A stretch of DNA of 64,000 nucleotides from Psychroflexus salarius. GTDB taxonomy: Bacteria > Bacteroidota > Bacteroidia > Flavobacteriales > Flavobacteriaceae. Under the pieces are notes generated by a model. That model was given only the letters and a program-made list of their open reading frames with translations. It did not search any database and was not told the origin of the DNA. Positions 17,332-25,892 of this stretch are shown piece by piece (within the stretch, counting starts at the first letter, position 1; each line of letters begins with the position of its first letter). The DNA lies in assembly GCF_900129035.1 (NCBI RefSeq), contig NZ_FQTW01000001.1:620001-684000 (forward strand), given 5' to 3'. Made by a program: the position numbers and the translations under genes.

Positions 17332-17661
17332 TGATATTAAAACTTGGCTTATGACATTTTACAATCAATCAATGAGATTGATAGCTACTATGATAACAAA
17401 CCAAGGATATTTGAAGAGTATGTTTCTGACATAAAGACAAAAAGGGCAATTGAGCGTGATTTGGAAATAATTGGCGAAGCGGCAAATCGGATAATTAAAA
17501 AGGACAAGGATTTCAAGCTTAATAAGGTTGAGAAAATTATCGGTACCCGTAACAGGATAATTCACGGATATGATAAAATATCAGATGATTTGATTTGGAG
17601 TATTGTGATAAACCATTTACCTAAATTAAAAGACGAAGTAACTGGACTGCTTGATGAATAA
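17324..17661 (+). pseudogene. HepT-like HEPN toxin (DUF86), frameshifted near its start
   Basis: The original ATG at 17324 overlaps the MNT gene by 8 bases and reads MDNDIKTWL, then leaves the family frame at about 17350. Family sequence (YDILQSINEIDSYYD onwards) continues in the +2 frame from 17350, so one base has been lost in a CTT(T)AT context. The rest is complete and keeps the HEPN RNase motif RX4HXY (RNRIIHGY), whose tyrosine is the AMPylation target in characterised HepT. A TTG at 17344 could start a shortened 105-residue form, but loss of the N-terminus and of the antitoxin suggests decay. Confidence 0.82.
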
Positions 17662-17667
17662 TGGGCA

Positions 17668-17802
17668 GTGCTCAACACGCGGTCATAAAAACATTGCGCC
17701 GGTAGTGCTATATTGAACGAAATAATAATTAAAAAACGGTTTAACGGGCTGATAGGTTTGTGTTTCAAAATACGCAAGGTTTTATACCGCCTCTGTTAGC
17801 GC
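17668..17802 (+). repeat. attC-like recombination site
   Basis: Imperfect palindrome with the order R''-L''-loop-L'-R'. R'' GCTCAAC (17670-17676) fits RYYYAAC. R' GTTAGCG (17795-17801) pairs with it. L'' GCGGTCATAAAA (17679-17690) pairs over 11 bp with L' TTTTATACCGC (17780-17790), leaving one extra C (17684) bulged, which is the extrahelical base expected in attC. Unpaired spacers (AC and CTCT) separate the R and L boxes. The length of 135 bp is within the known attC range. R' departs from the consensus at its last two positions. Confidence 0.6.
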
Positions 17803-17803
17803 A
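17795..17803 (+). repeat. right GTTAGCGCA boundary repeat of the cassette
   Basis: Identical to 16958-16966. It contains the stop codon of dciA on the minus strand and forms the R' box of the attC-like site. Confidence 0.65.
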
Positions 17804-18104
17804 GTATTATTTGCTCAATGAGTGGTTCTTGCAATTGCTCGTTTAATCTTGCTACTAATTTAGACTTTCCATAACTTAGTTCTTCTCTTAGTGTAGAAGA
17901 GCTAAGTTTTACAATTAATTTTCCATTTGTAAAGCTTACTTTTTCGGTGTAAGTTTTAATTCCTGAGCCTAGTTCTTTAAACCAAAGTTCTTCTACTTCA
18001 ACTTTATTCAAGCCTTTCTCCAATTTAAGGTTTTTTTTAAAAGCGCCTAACAAATCCTTCATGCTTTGTTCTTCACGACTTCTTTTTTTATCGTTGTACT
18101 TCAT
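17796..18104 (-). CDS. dciA: DciA/DUF721 family protein, probable replicative helicase loader
   Basis: 102-residue protein with the DUF721 core: helix with LLGAFKKNLKLEKGL, VEELWFKELGSGIKTYTEKV, then LIVKLSSSTLREELSYGKSKLVARLN. DciA proteins help load DnaB helicase in bacteria that lack DnaC/DnaI. It is the last of three overlapping genes after recF and a lipoprotein (ATGA overlap at 18101-18104), which supports a replication role. Its stop codon lies in the cassette's right boundary repeat. Confidence 0.88.
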   Translation of the reverse strand: MKYNDKKRSREEQSMKDLLGAFKKNLKLEKGLNKVEVEELWFKELGSGIKTYTEKVSFTNGKLIVKLSSSTLREELSYGKSKLVARLNEQLQEPLIEQIILR

Positions 18105-18517
18105 TGTTGCTCAACTTCAATAGGATTAAAACGTTTGTAAGTGTATATGATAGATTGGTTATTTTTTAATACTAATTTATTTTCAGTTAATTCTAAAACA
18201 TGTTCTGTCCAAGCATCATAAGGTGAAGAAAATTTAATTTTTAAGCTGTCATTTTTAGTTATAAATGTGAAATTTTCATTGCTTTCAGTTATTTTATGTT
18301 TTCCTAATAAGCTTGGTTGTACTTTTTTTCTTAATCCTGTTGAATCAGATTCAAGGTAGAAATAGTCCACACTTTTACTCATTTTATATTGTTTTGTACC
18401 GTAAGGGGTTTGGGCTTCAACAATTTCCCAATAACCATTAATTTGTTCTAAATCATAATCTGTTTTATGGCATGAAACCATGACTAATACTAGCCATAAC
18501 AACGTCAATCTTTTCAT
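18101..18517 (-). CDS. lipocalin-like lipoprotein
   Basis: 138-residue predicted lipoprotein: signal peptide ends in a lipobox (VMVSC, Cys16). The body reads as a small beta-barrel ([31 protein letters not shown]), the pattern of Bacteroidota lipocalin-like lipoproteins. It overlaps recF and dciA by 4 bases at each end, so translation is probably coupled although an envelope protein between two replication genes has no obvious functional link. Ligand unknown. Confidence 0.75.
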   Translation of the reverse strand: MKRLTLLWLVLVMVSCHKTDYDLEQINGYWEIVEAQTPYGTKQYKMSKSVDYFYLESDSTGLRKKVQPSLLGKHKITESNENFTFITKNDSLKIKFSSPYDAWTEHVLELTENKLVLKNNQSIIYTYKRFNPIEVEQQ

Positions 18518-19605
18518 ATCATTTCTTTTAAATGTATCATTTTATAATTTTGAGTGCTTGCCTTCACAACAGCTTCAGTTCGTTCGGGATGTGTGTCACT
18601 AATAAATAATTGCCCCATATCTTCGCGTGTAACCATATTAACTATTTGACTTACACGTGTTTCGTCTAATTTATCAAAAATATCGTCAAGTAAAACGATT
18701 GGCTTAAAACCGTTTTTTTGTTTAATAAAGTCGTATTGCGCAAACTTTAAAGCAATTAAATAGGATTTTTGCTGACCTTGAGAACCAAACTTTTTAATAG
18801 GATGTTGATTGATATTAAATAATAAATCATCTTTATGAATACCAACAGTTGTGTATTGACGCTGTCGATCTTTGTCTTGAGATTTCAAAAATAAATCATG
18901 CAAATCATGGTCGTGCAGTTGACTTTTATAAACCAAATCAATTTGTTCGTTACCACTACTTATATCTTGGTAACGTTGCTGTAAAATGGGCAAAAATTGC
19001 TCTACAAAACTTTGCCTTGTTTTATAAATATATTCAGCATAATTAGAAAGTTGCTCATTATAGACTAATAAAGAATCTTGGTTAAAACTTCTGTTAGCTG
19101 CAAAATACTTTAACAAAGCGTTACGTTGCCCCAACACTTTGTTATAATTTATCACACACTCCAAATACTTCTTATCAGACTGAGCTATTACTGCATCAAT
19201 AAATTTACGTCTTACATCACTTCCTTCTAGAATCAAATCGCGATCAGTTGGCGAGATAATAACAAGCGGAATTAACCCTATATGATCACTTAATTTATCA
19301 TAAACCTTAGCATTGCGTTTAATCATTTTCTTTTGTGCTTTTTTAAAGCTCACAACAATTCGCTCAGTTTTATCAGCTTTAGAAAAAGTGCCATCAACAA
19401 CAAAAAAATCTTCACCATGAGTAATATTTTGACTACTCACTGGATTAAAATAACTTTTACCAAAGGCTAAATGATAAATAGCATCTAATACGTTGGTTTT
19501 ACCAATGCCATTATTACCAACCAAACAATTAATATGTTGATCAAGATCAAGGTTTAACTGCGTAAAATTTTTGTAATTTAGCAATGATAAAAGTTGGATG
19601 TGCAT
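18514..19605 (-). CDS. recF: DNA replication and repair protein RecF
   Basis: SMC-like ATPase (363 aa) that acts with RecO and RecR to load RecA at gaps. Walker A GNNGIGKT is at residues 30-37, the ABC signature is GSQGQQKS, and Walker B is [12 protein letters not shown] near the C-terminus. Length is normal. First of three overlapping genes (recF, lipoprotein, dciA). Confidence 0.95.
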   Translation of the reverse strand: MHIQLLSLLNYKNFTQLNLDLDQHINCLVGNNGIGKTNVLDAIYHLAFGKSYFNPVSSQNITHGEDFFVVDGTFSKADKTERIVVSFKKAQKKMIKRNAKVYDKLSDHIGLIPLVIISPTDRDLILEGSDVRRKFIDAVIAQSDKKYLECVINYNKVLGQRNALLKYFAANRSFNQDSLLVYNEQLSNYAEYIYKTRQSFVEQFLPILQQRYQDISSGNEQIDLVYKSQLHDHDLHDLFLKSQDKDRQRQYTTVGIHKDDLLFNINQHPIKKFGSQGQQKSYLIALKFAQYDFIKQKNGFKPIVLLDDIFDKLDETRVSQIVNMVTREDMGQLFISDTHPERTEAVVKASTQNYKMIHLKEMI

Positions 19606-19678
19606 TAGCTGAAATTGGGTTTAAAATTCAAATAGCGAAATTATCAAATAAAATGTATTTTTAAATCGATAAAAATTA

Positions 19679-19686
19679 TATTTTTG
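19679..19686 (+). promoter_or_regulatory. -7 promoter element TATTTTTG for the TPR-ribH genes
   Basis: Exact TAnnTTTG match, 21 bases before the ATG at 19708. Confidence 0.5.
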
Positions 19687-19707
19687 CGCGTCGATTAAAC
19701 AAAAATT

Positions 19708-20490
19708 ATGGCATCATACAAGAAAAGAGGATATAAAAATAAACAAACTAAAGAGAACGATCAACCAAATGATGTTGACACTCAAGATTCAACAACAGCT
19801 GAAGTTTTTGAGTCACTTGACCAAAGCGCAAGTAAGACCGAGGAATTTATTAGCAAATACCAAAAACAAATTTTTGGTGCAATAATCGTTGTTGTTGTAG
19901 TTGTTTTAGGTTCTCTTGCCTATCAAAAATTTATTGTAGAACCAACTGAAGCAGAGGCTGCTAACGAGCTTAATCAGGCACAAATGTATTTCAAGAATGC
20001 TATTGAAGCCTCTGGTAAAAATGCCAAAGACTCACTTTACACCTTATCATTAGATGGTGGTAATGGTAAATTTGGATTTACTGATATCGCTTCACAGTAT
20101 AGCGGAACAAAATCAGGTAATTTAGCCAATTATTATGCTGGAATGTCTTATTTTAAGCTGTCTAATTATGAAAAGGCTATTGAATATTTAGATGCTTTTT
20201 CAAGTGATGATGAGTTACTAATGCCAATGGCACAAGGAACTATTGCTGACGCTTTCCAACAGATTGGACAAACCGATAAAGCACTAGATTATTACGAAAA
20301 AGCAGCAAACCTTAAATCAAACTCTTTTACAACTGCCAAATACTTATTGAAGGCTGCCATAACTGCTATTGAATTAGGAAAGGCTGATATTGCTTTAGAA
20401 CATCTCAATAATCTTAAAGACAATTATTCAGAAACAGAAGAAGCTAAACAAGCTGACGTCTACTTAGGTCAAGCTGAAGCAATGCAATAA
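19708..20490 (+). CDS. membrane-anchored tetratricopeptide repeat protein (YfgM-like)
   Basis: 260-residue protein: a charged cytoplasmic N-terminus, one membrane helix (IFGAIIVVVVVVLGSLAY, near residue 60), then TPR-type repeats (NLANYYAGMSYFKLSNYEKAI; IGQTDKALDYYEKAANLK; IELGKADIALEHLNNLK) in the periplasm. This is the layout of YfgM, an ancillary factor of the Sec translocon/periplasmic chaperones. The next gene, ribH, begins 2 bases after its stop, a pairing that recurs in Flavobacteria without a known functional link. Confidence 0.85.
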   Translation: MASYKKRGYKNKQTKENDQPNDVDTQDSTTAEVFESLDQSASKTEEFISKYQKQIFGAIIVVVVVVLGSLAYQKFIVEPTEAEAANELNQAQMYFKNAIEASGKNAKDSLYTLSLDGGNGKFGFTDIASQYSGTKSGNLANYYAGMSYFKLSNYEKAIEYLDAFSSDDELLMPMAQGTIADAFQQIGQTDKALDYYEKAANLKSNSFTTAKYLLKAAITAIELGKADIALEHLNNLKDNYSETEEAKQADVYLGQAEAMQ

Positions 20491-20492
20491 TT

Positions 20493-20999
20493 ATGGCAAC
20501 TAAAGGCACTAATCTTTCATTTTATAACAAATCTGAACTTCCTGAAGCTAAAGATTTTAAAATTGGTCTTGTTGTGTCTGAATGGAATAACGAAATCACT
20601 GAAAACCTATTTCAGGGTGCCTTTGATGCTTTAACCGATGTTGGCATCATTAAAGAGAATATCGTTCGTTGGAATGTCCCTGGAAGTTTTGAATTAATTT
20701 ATGGCTGCAAAAAAATACAGGAAAGTTTTGAAATGCTTGACGCTGTAATCGCAATTGGCAGTGTTATTCAAGGCGAAACTAAACATTTTGATTTTGTTTG
20801 TCATGGCGTCACCAACGGTATTGCTCAACTTAATTTAACCTCAGATATCCCAAGCATTTTTTGTGTTCTCACCGACAATCATATTCAGCAATCTAGAGAT
20901 CGTTCAGGCGGTAAGTATGGTAACAAAGGCGCTGAAGCAGCAATTGCAGCTATAAAAATGGCTCAACTTAGAAAAGACGCTAAGTTTTACAAAGCTTAA
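20493..20999 (+). CDS. ribH: 6,7-dimethyl-8-ribityllumazine synthase
   Basis: Penultimate enzyme of riboflavin synthesis: joins the ribityl-aminouracil and 3,4-dihydroxy-2-butanone 4-phosphate (168 aa). Signature stretches are GLVVSEWNNEITE, the catalytic NVPGSFELIYG, AIGSVIQGETKHFDFVC with the active-site His, and FCVLTDNHIQQSRDRSG. It assembles into capsid-like or smaller oligomers in this family. Cotranscribed with the TPR gene. Confidence 0.95.
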   Translation: MATKGTNLSFYNKSELPEAKDFKIGLVVSEWNNEITENLFQGAFDALTDVGIIKENIVRWNVPGSFELIYGCKKIQESFEMLDAVIAIGSVIQGETKHFDFVCHGVTNGIAQLNLTSDIPSIFCVLTDNHIQQSRDRSGGKYGNKGAEAAIAAIKMAQLRKDAKFYKA

Positions 21000-21055
21000 T
21001 TCTTTTACTTTTCTTAAAATATAAGTGATGTTTACGCCGTTAAACAGTAAATCAC

Positions 21056-21063
21056 TAAATTTG
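21056..21063 (+). promoter_or_regulatory. -7 promoter element TAAATTTG
   Basis: Exact TAnnTTTG match, 16 bases before the ATG at 21080. Confidence 0.5.
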
Positions 21064-21079
21064 ATTTTTATTTAAATTT

Positions 21080-21370
21080 ATGTTTAAAGTTAAATCATTC
21101 AAGTTACCCAAAAACACGCGTTATAATTACACGCCACGTTACTATAACGGTAAAAAAATTAGTAATGTTTACGAAATAGATTCTAACTTTAATAAATATA
21201 AGTCAACCCATAATTCTATAGATTTTGGGTCTCATTGGGCAGATGCTCGAAAAAATAGTCGTCATCGTGGTAATCGTTCAATTAATAGGCGAGTAATTTT
21301 AATCGCTTTAGTATTAGCTCTCCTTTTTTTGTGGCTTATCGATTTTGATCTCTCAATTTTCAGCCAGTAA
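21080..21370 (+). CDS. small single-pass membrane protein of unknown function
   Basis: 96-residue protein with a basic, Tyr/Asn-rich cytoplasmic part (NTRYNYTPRYYNGKK) and a C-terminal membrane helix (VILIALVLALLFLWLIDF). Close relatives in Flavobacteria are often labelled 'riboflavin synthase subunit beta' only because they sit beside ribH; nothing here resembles a riboflavin enzyme. It lies 4 bases before mutL and may share its transcript. Function unknown. Confidence 0.75.
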   Translation: MFKVKSFKLPKNTRYNYTPRYYNGKKISNVYEIDSNFNKYKSTHNSIDFGSHWADARKNSRHRGNRSINRRVILIALVLALLFLWLIDFDLSIFSQ

Positions 21371-21374
21371 ATTT

Positions 21375-23186
21375 ATGAGTAACTGCATAAAATTATTACC
21401 AGATCATGTTGCCAATCAAATTGCTGCAGGTGAAGTGGTGCAAAGACCAGCTTCTGTTGTCAAAGAATTGTTAGAAAATGCCGTCGATGCCAATGCTAGC
21501 AGAATAAAACTCATTGTTAAAGATGCTGGTAAAACATTAGTTCAAGTTATTGACAATGGCGTTGGCATGAATGAAACTGATGCCCGATTATCACTTGAAA
21601 GACATGCCACTTCTAAAATAGCAGCGGCTGAAGATTTATTTCAACTTCACACTAAAGGATTTAGAGGTGAAGCCTTAGCATCTATTGCGGCCATTGCTCA
21701 CCTAGAATTGAAAACAAAACAAGATCACGAAGATATTGGCACACAAATTCAAGTTGAAGGAAGTGAAGTTAAAGAACAGCAACCAATAGTAACTGCAAAA
21801 GGAACATCAATTGCGGTCAAAAATTTATTTTTTAATATTCCTGCACGTCGAAACTTCTTAAAGTCAGATCAAGTTGAACTTAAGCATATTATCGATGAAT
21901 TTCAGCGTGTTGCTTTGGCGCATCCCGACATCGCTTTTGATATGGTTCATAATTCTAATGAATTATTTCAATTACAAGCCTCAAACCTACGACAACGTAT
22001 AGTGGGAATAATGGGAACAAAAAGCAATGAAAAACTAGTTCCTGTTGAAGAATCTACAGATTTACTGAAGGTTAAAGGATTTATTGGCAAACCCGAATAT
22101 GCAAAGCGCAGCCGAGGTGAACAATTTATATTTGTCAATAACCGCTACATTAAAGACCATTATTTAAACCACGCTATATTAGCTGGTTTTGAAGGTTTAT
22201 TAAAAGACAAAACACATCCATCCTATTTTTTATATTTAGATATAGATCCTAAACGGATAGACATTAACATTCACCCTACTAAAACGGAAATTAAATTTGA
22301 TGACCAACATGCTATTTATAGCATCATTCAAAGTAGTGTTAAACACAGTTTGGGTCAGTTTAATATAGCGCCTGTACTTGATTTTGAAAAAGATAATAGT
22401 TTAGAAACAAACTATAAACAACATCATTCTCCTGCCAAAATACCAAGTATTGAAGTAGATCGCGATTATAATCCGTTTAAAACAGAAACTGCACAACGAC
22501 AAATTCAGCAAAAAAGTAAACCCATTACCAACTGGGAAGACTTATACTCTACTGAAGTTCCAAAAACTTCAACTGAAACGGTTGAATTTGAATCAAAATT
22601 GTTTGAAGAACAAGAGTTTACAACAAATAGTAAAGCCTTTCAGTTAGGTGATAAATACTTAGTTTCAGCTTTTAAAAGCGGGCTCATTTTAATTAATCAA
22701 CATCGGGCACATTATAGAATTTTATACGAAGCTTTGTTAAAAAATATTACTGAACAGCCTGCTGCAAGCCAGCAACTTTTGTTCCCTTTAGAGCTTGAAT
22801 TAAATCAAAAAACAAGCTTAGTGTTTGAAAGTCTTCGAGAATCTATTGAAAACACAGGATTTAGATTTTCAACTTCTTCAAAAAACCAATTAGTGATTAA
22901 CGGGATTCCAGATTTGGTTCAAGAGCAACAAGTCCCACAAATTTTAGACGAAATTTTTTCAGCATTTACAGATGATTTACCAAGCTCGAGTTTTGAAAGT
23001 AATACGATTTTAGCCAAAGCTTTAGCTAAAAACATGGCCATCAAAACGGGTGTGCAATTAGATCAGGCTGAAATCAATCAAATAATCGATACCTTATTTT
23101 CTTGTAAAGATTATTTACAAACACCCGACCAAAAACAAATTTATTTCAATTTAAGTTTAGACGACATCTCTAAAAAATTCGCTTAA
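21375..23186 (+). CDS. mutL: DNA mismatch repair protein MutL
   Basis: GHKL-type ATPase of about 603 residues that couples MutS recognition to strand processing. The N-terminus has IAAGEVVQRPASVVKELLENAVDA, DNGVGM and GFRGEALASI. The C-terminal dimerisation domain carries NQHRAHYRILYE in place of the endonuclease motif DQHA-X2-E-X4-E, so two of the metal-binding acids are missing. The ATG at 21375 is chosen because the upstream in-frame ATG overlaps the previous gene and adds a non-family leader. It overlaps the rhomboid gene by 1 base. Confidence 0.95.
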   Translation: MSNCIKLLPDHVANQIAAGEVVQRPASVVKELLENAVDANASRIKLIVKDAGKTLVQVIDNGVGMNETDARLSLERHATSKIAAAEDLFQLHTKGFRGEALASIAAIAHLELKTKQDHEDIGTQIQVEGSEVKEQQPIVTAKGTSIAVKNLFFNIPARRNFLKSDQVELKHIIDEFQRVALAHPDIAFDMVHNSNELFQLQASNLRQRIVGIMGTKSNEKLVPVEESTDLLKVKGFIGKPEYAKRSRGEQFIFVNNRYIKDHYLNHAILAGFEGLLKDKTHPSYFLYLDIDPKRIDINIHPTKTEIKFDDQHAIYSIIQSSVKHSLGQFNIAPVLDFEKDNSLETNYKQHHSPAKIPSIEVDRDYNPFKTETAQRQIQQKSKPITNWEDLYSTEVPKTSTETVEFESKLFEEQEFTTNSKAFQLGDKYLVSAFKSGLILINQHRAHYRILYEALLKNITEQPAASQQLLFPLELELNQKTSLVFESLRESIENTGFRFSTSSKNQLVINGIPDLVQEQQVPQILDEIFSAFTDDLPSSSFESNTILAKALAKNMAIKTGVQLDQAEINQIIDTLFSCKDYLQTPDQKQIYFNLSLDDISKKFA

Positions 23187-23944
23187 TGCAACAAATAACA
23201 CCAACTGTAAAAACCCTATTAATTGTCAACATCATTTTTTTTGTTGGCTCGCAGGTGATTGGCGATTACGCCTATAAAGTTTTTGCTTTATGGTTTCCAG
23301 AAAACCCTAACTTTGGTTTTTGGCAAATATTCTCGCATATGTTTATGCATTCGCAAGAAACCCTATCGCACATTCTTTTTAATATGTTTGCGCTTTATAT
23401 TTTTGGCAGTGCTTTAGAAAATTATTTAGGTCAACAACGATTTTTATTTCTTTATTTTTCGGCTGGTTTAGGTGCGGCTGGGTTACAAATTTTATTTAGT
23501 TATTACAATTTTAATGATGCCTATCAATATTACATTGATCAAGGCGTCAGCGCTGGAGAAATTTCAGATCTTTTAGCGAGCGTGGTCGAAACAGGTCAAT
23601 ACCGTGTTTTTAGTCAAATTCCGCAAGATGTTACAGATCAGCTTTTAGGAACTTATGTTGTACCAATGGTAGGTGCCTCAGGCGCAATTTTTGGCGTACT
23701 AGCGGCATTTGCAATTGTATATCCTAATATGCCTTTATTTATTATTTTTATACCAATTCCTATTAAAGCTAAATACTTAATAGGTGGCTATTTTTTAATT
23801 AATGTATTTTCTGCGCTGAGTGGCGTTAGTCTATTTGGACCATCAAACACAGCGTATTGGGCACATATTGGCGGCGCAATTATCGGATTTATTATGATGT
23901 GGTATTGGAAAAAAAATCAGTTTAATTATAACCGATGGAATTGA
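23186..23944 (+). CDS. rhomboid family intramembrane serine protease
   Basis: 252-residue polytopic membrane protease. HILFNMFALYIFG provides the conserved Asn region, GASGAIFG holds the catalytic Ser, and HIGGAIIGF the catalytic His. An extra hydrophilic stretch of about 45 residues (around SVVETGQYRVFSQIP) sits between helices before the active-site Ser. It is followed 2 bases later by a second rhomboid gene; substrates are unknown. Confidence 0.9.
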   Translation: MQQITPTVKTLLIVNIIFFVGSQVIGDYAYKVFALWFPENPNFGFWQIFSHMFMHSQETLSHILFNMFALYIFGSALENYLGQQRFLFLYFSAGLGAAGLQILFSYYNFNDAYQYYIDQGVSAGEISDLLASVVETGQYRVFSQIPQDVTDQLLGTYVVPMVGASGAIFGVLAAFAIVYPNMPLFIIFIPIPIKAKYLIGGYFLINVFSALSGVSLFGPSNTAYWAHIGGAIIGFIMMWYWKKNQFNYNRWN

Positions 23945-23945
23945 T

Positions 23946-24839
23946 ATGAATTGGCAAGACAAATTACGATATAGATACAATTTAGCGAACATTGTTGAAA
24001 AACTAATCGCTATAAATATCGCAATGTTTATATTAACCTTTGCGGTTAATACCATTGCTTTTTTATTAACTGGAAATCAGTTTTCAACTGGCTTTTTAAC
24101 CGAATGGTTAAGCTTTCCAAAGGATTTGTTAGACTTTGCTATAAGACCATGGAGTATTATTACTTATGCTTTTATGCATGCAGGAATATTTCATATTTTG
24201 TCTAATATGATTATTCTTTATTTCTCTGGTCAGTTTTTCTTAACCTTCTACTCTCCAAAACGACTAGTTAATTTTTATGTTTTAGGAGCTATTTTTGGGG
24301 CATTAATATTTAGTTTAAGTTACAATATATTCCCGGCGTTTCAGGGAACAGGAAAATCTTATTTAATTGGTGCTTCAGCCTCTGTGATGGCTGTTTTGGT
24401 TGGAGTTGCAACAAAAGCGCCAAACATGCAAGTGCGTTTATTAATTTTTGGAAATTTAAAACTTTGGTGGATTGCAAGCTTTTTAGTGGTGGTTGATTTT
24501 ATCCAGATTCCGTTTGGAAATCCAGGTGGACATTTAGCTCATCTTGGCGGAGCACTTTTAGGTTATATCTACACAAAACAACTTGATAAAGGCAACGATA
24601 TTGGTGCTTGGATAGAAGACAGCATTAATTGGTTTTCAAACTTTTTTAAAACATCTAAATCTCCAAAGATGAAGACGGTTCATAAATCTAAAACAAAAGC
24701 AAAGTCAAGAAAATCTACCTCAAATAAAGCTAAGCAAGAAAAAGTTGATCAAATTCTTGATAAAATTAGTAAGAGTGGCTACGACAGTTTAACTAAAGCT
24801 GAAAAAGATTTCCTGTTTAACGCAGGGAAAGACTTGTAA
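23946..24839 (+). CDS. rhomboid family protease with C-terminal DUF6576-like tail
   Basis: 297-residue second rhomboid. Active-site motifs are GASASVMAVLVG (Ser), HILSNMIILY (Asn) and HLAHLGGALLGY (His). After the membrane core comes a basic linker (KSKTKAKSRKSTSNKAK) and a C-terminal helix pair (VDQILDKISKSGYDSLTKAE, then KDFLFNAGKDL) typical of DUF6576 in Bacteroidota rhomboids, probably cytoplasmic. Tandem with the previous rhomboid and with the EEP gene 10 bases downstream. Confidence 0.88.
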   Translation: MNWQDKLRYRYNLANIVEKLIAINIAMFILTFAVNTIAFLLTGNQFSTGFLTEWLSFPKDLLDFAIRPWSIITYAFMHAGIFHILSNMIILYFSGQFFLTFYSPKRLVNFYVLGAIFGALIFSLSYNIFPAFQGTGKSYLIGASASVMAVLVGVATKAPNMQVRLLIFGNLKLWWIASFLVVVDFIQIPFGNPGGHLAHLGGALLGYIYTKQLDKGNDIGAWIEDSINWFSNFFKTSKSPKMKTVHKSKTKAKSRKSTSNKAKQEKVDQILDKISKSGYDSLTKAEKDFLFNAGKDL

Positions 24840-24849
24840 AACTGAATTA

Positions 24850-25887
24850 ATGGCTAGTTTTAAGCATCTTAGTTTTGGAAATAAATTGATTTATAGTTTT
24901 AATTTATTTTTTGCGATTCTATTAATTATAGCCTATTTATTACCTTTTATTCCTCCTAAATTATCATCAATCCTATCTATTATAAATCTCGGTTTAGGTA
25001 TTCTTTTAGCAATAAATGTGGTTTTTATGATGTATTGGCTAATTTTATTAAGGCGCCAAGTTCTTTTATCACTACTATGTATCCTTATAGGCTTTAATTA
25101 TTGGAACTCTATTTATGCTTTTAACACTTTAAGCAAGGACGAAAGCAACACAGACTCAACTATTGACATCATGAGCTATAATGTCCGGTTATTTAACAAA
25201 TACAAATGGATTGATTCAGATCAAGTACCCCAAAATATAAAGCAATTTATAAATAAACAATCGCCTGATATTTTAGCATTACAGGATTATTATCTAGATG
25301 AATCGACAGATTTAAAAGAATTTAAATACAGTTATAAACAACCTGCAAAAGCTAATGGAAAAAATGGCTTAGCTATTTTTAGTAATTATAAAATACTTAA
25401 TACTAAAAATCTTGAATTTAAAGAAACGGCTAATAATGCCATATATGCTGATGTTGTTATTAACAACGATACTTTACGAGTCTTTGCAGTGCATTTAGAA
25501 TCTTTAAAAATTGTCCCTAGTGTTAAGCAACTGCAAAATAATAATCAACAAAAATTAGTAAACCGTATTGGTAAATCGTTTATCAAACAACAGTCACAAG
25601 CTGAATTAGTTGCAAAGGAAATTAAAAATTCACCTTTCAAAGTAGTGCTTTGTGCTGATTTAAACAATTCACCTGTTTCTTATGTCTCAAGAAAAATTTT
25701 AGGTAACCGATTACGAGATAGTTTTAAAGAAGTTGGCCAAGGCTTTGGTAAAACTTTCGATTTTGATTTTATCCCATTAAGAATTGACGTGATTTTCGTA
25801 GATAAAAATCTTAAACCAATTAAGTTTAAGAATTTTGATGTGAATTACTCAGACCACTACCCGATTTTAACACGAATAGAAATATAA
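24850..25887 (+). CDS. membrane-anchored endonuclease/exonuclease/phosphatase family protein
   Basis: 345 residues: three N-terminal membrane helices (up to about residue 95) and an EEP domain. Visible EEP motifs are DIMSYNVRLFNKY (metal-binding Asn), LALQDYY (position of the usual QE is QD), FAVHLESL, VLCADLNNSP and the C-terminal SDHYPI. The catalytic domain is probably periplasmic. The substrate could be a phosphodiester lipid or nucleic acid. Last gene of the mutL-rhomboid-rhomboid run; the palindrome at 25893 starts 5 bases after its stop. Confidence 0.85.
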   Translation: MASFKHLSFGNKLIYSFNLFFAILLIIAYLLPFIPPKLSSILSIINLGLGILLAINVVFMMYWLILLRRQVLLSLLCILIGFNYWNSIYAFNTLSKDESNTDSTIDIMSYNVRLFNKYKWIDSDQVPQNIKQFINKQSPDILALQDYYLDESTDLKEFKYSYKQPAKANGKNGLAIFSNYKILNTKNLEFKETANNAIYADVVINNDTLRVFAVHLESLKIVPSVKQLQNNNQQKLVNRIGKSFIKQQSQAELVAKEIKNSPFKVVLCADLNNSPVSYVSRKILGNRLRDSFKEVGQGFGKTFDFDFIPLRIDVIFVDKNLKPIKFKNFDVNYSDHYPILTRIEI

Positions 25888-25892
25888 CACTT

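Larger units (their letters stand above)
16959..17795 (+). mobile_element. integron-type gene cassette with HEPN/MNT remnants
   Basis: An 837-bp segment bounded by direct GTTAGCGCA repeats, containing its own promoter, a decayed toxin-antitoxin pair and, at its 3' end, a site with attC architecture. Precise removal between the two G-TT points would leave ybaB and dciA intact, with overlapping convergent stop codons. No integrase is present in the window, so this would be a lone cassette at a secondary site or part of a small array decayed elsewhere. Confidence 0.6.

Noticed and set aside
17662-17794. The region after the HEPN gene looked like a possible rRNA/tRNA fragment or CRISPR leader.
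   Set aside because: No tRNA fold and no repeat-spacer order; the pairing pattern fits an attC-like site instead.
21020-21050. Imperfect palindrome GTTTACGCCGTTAAAC before the small membrane protein as an operator.
   Set aside because: The arms differ by an insertion and it lies away from the promoter element; too weak to support a call.
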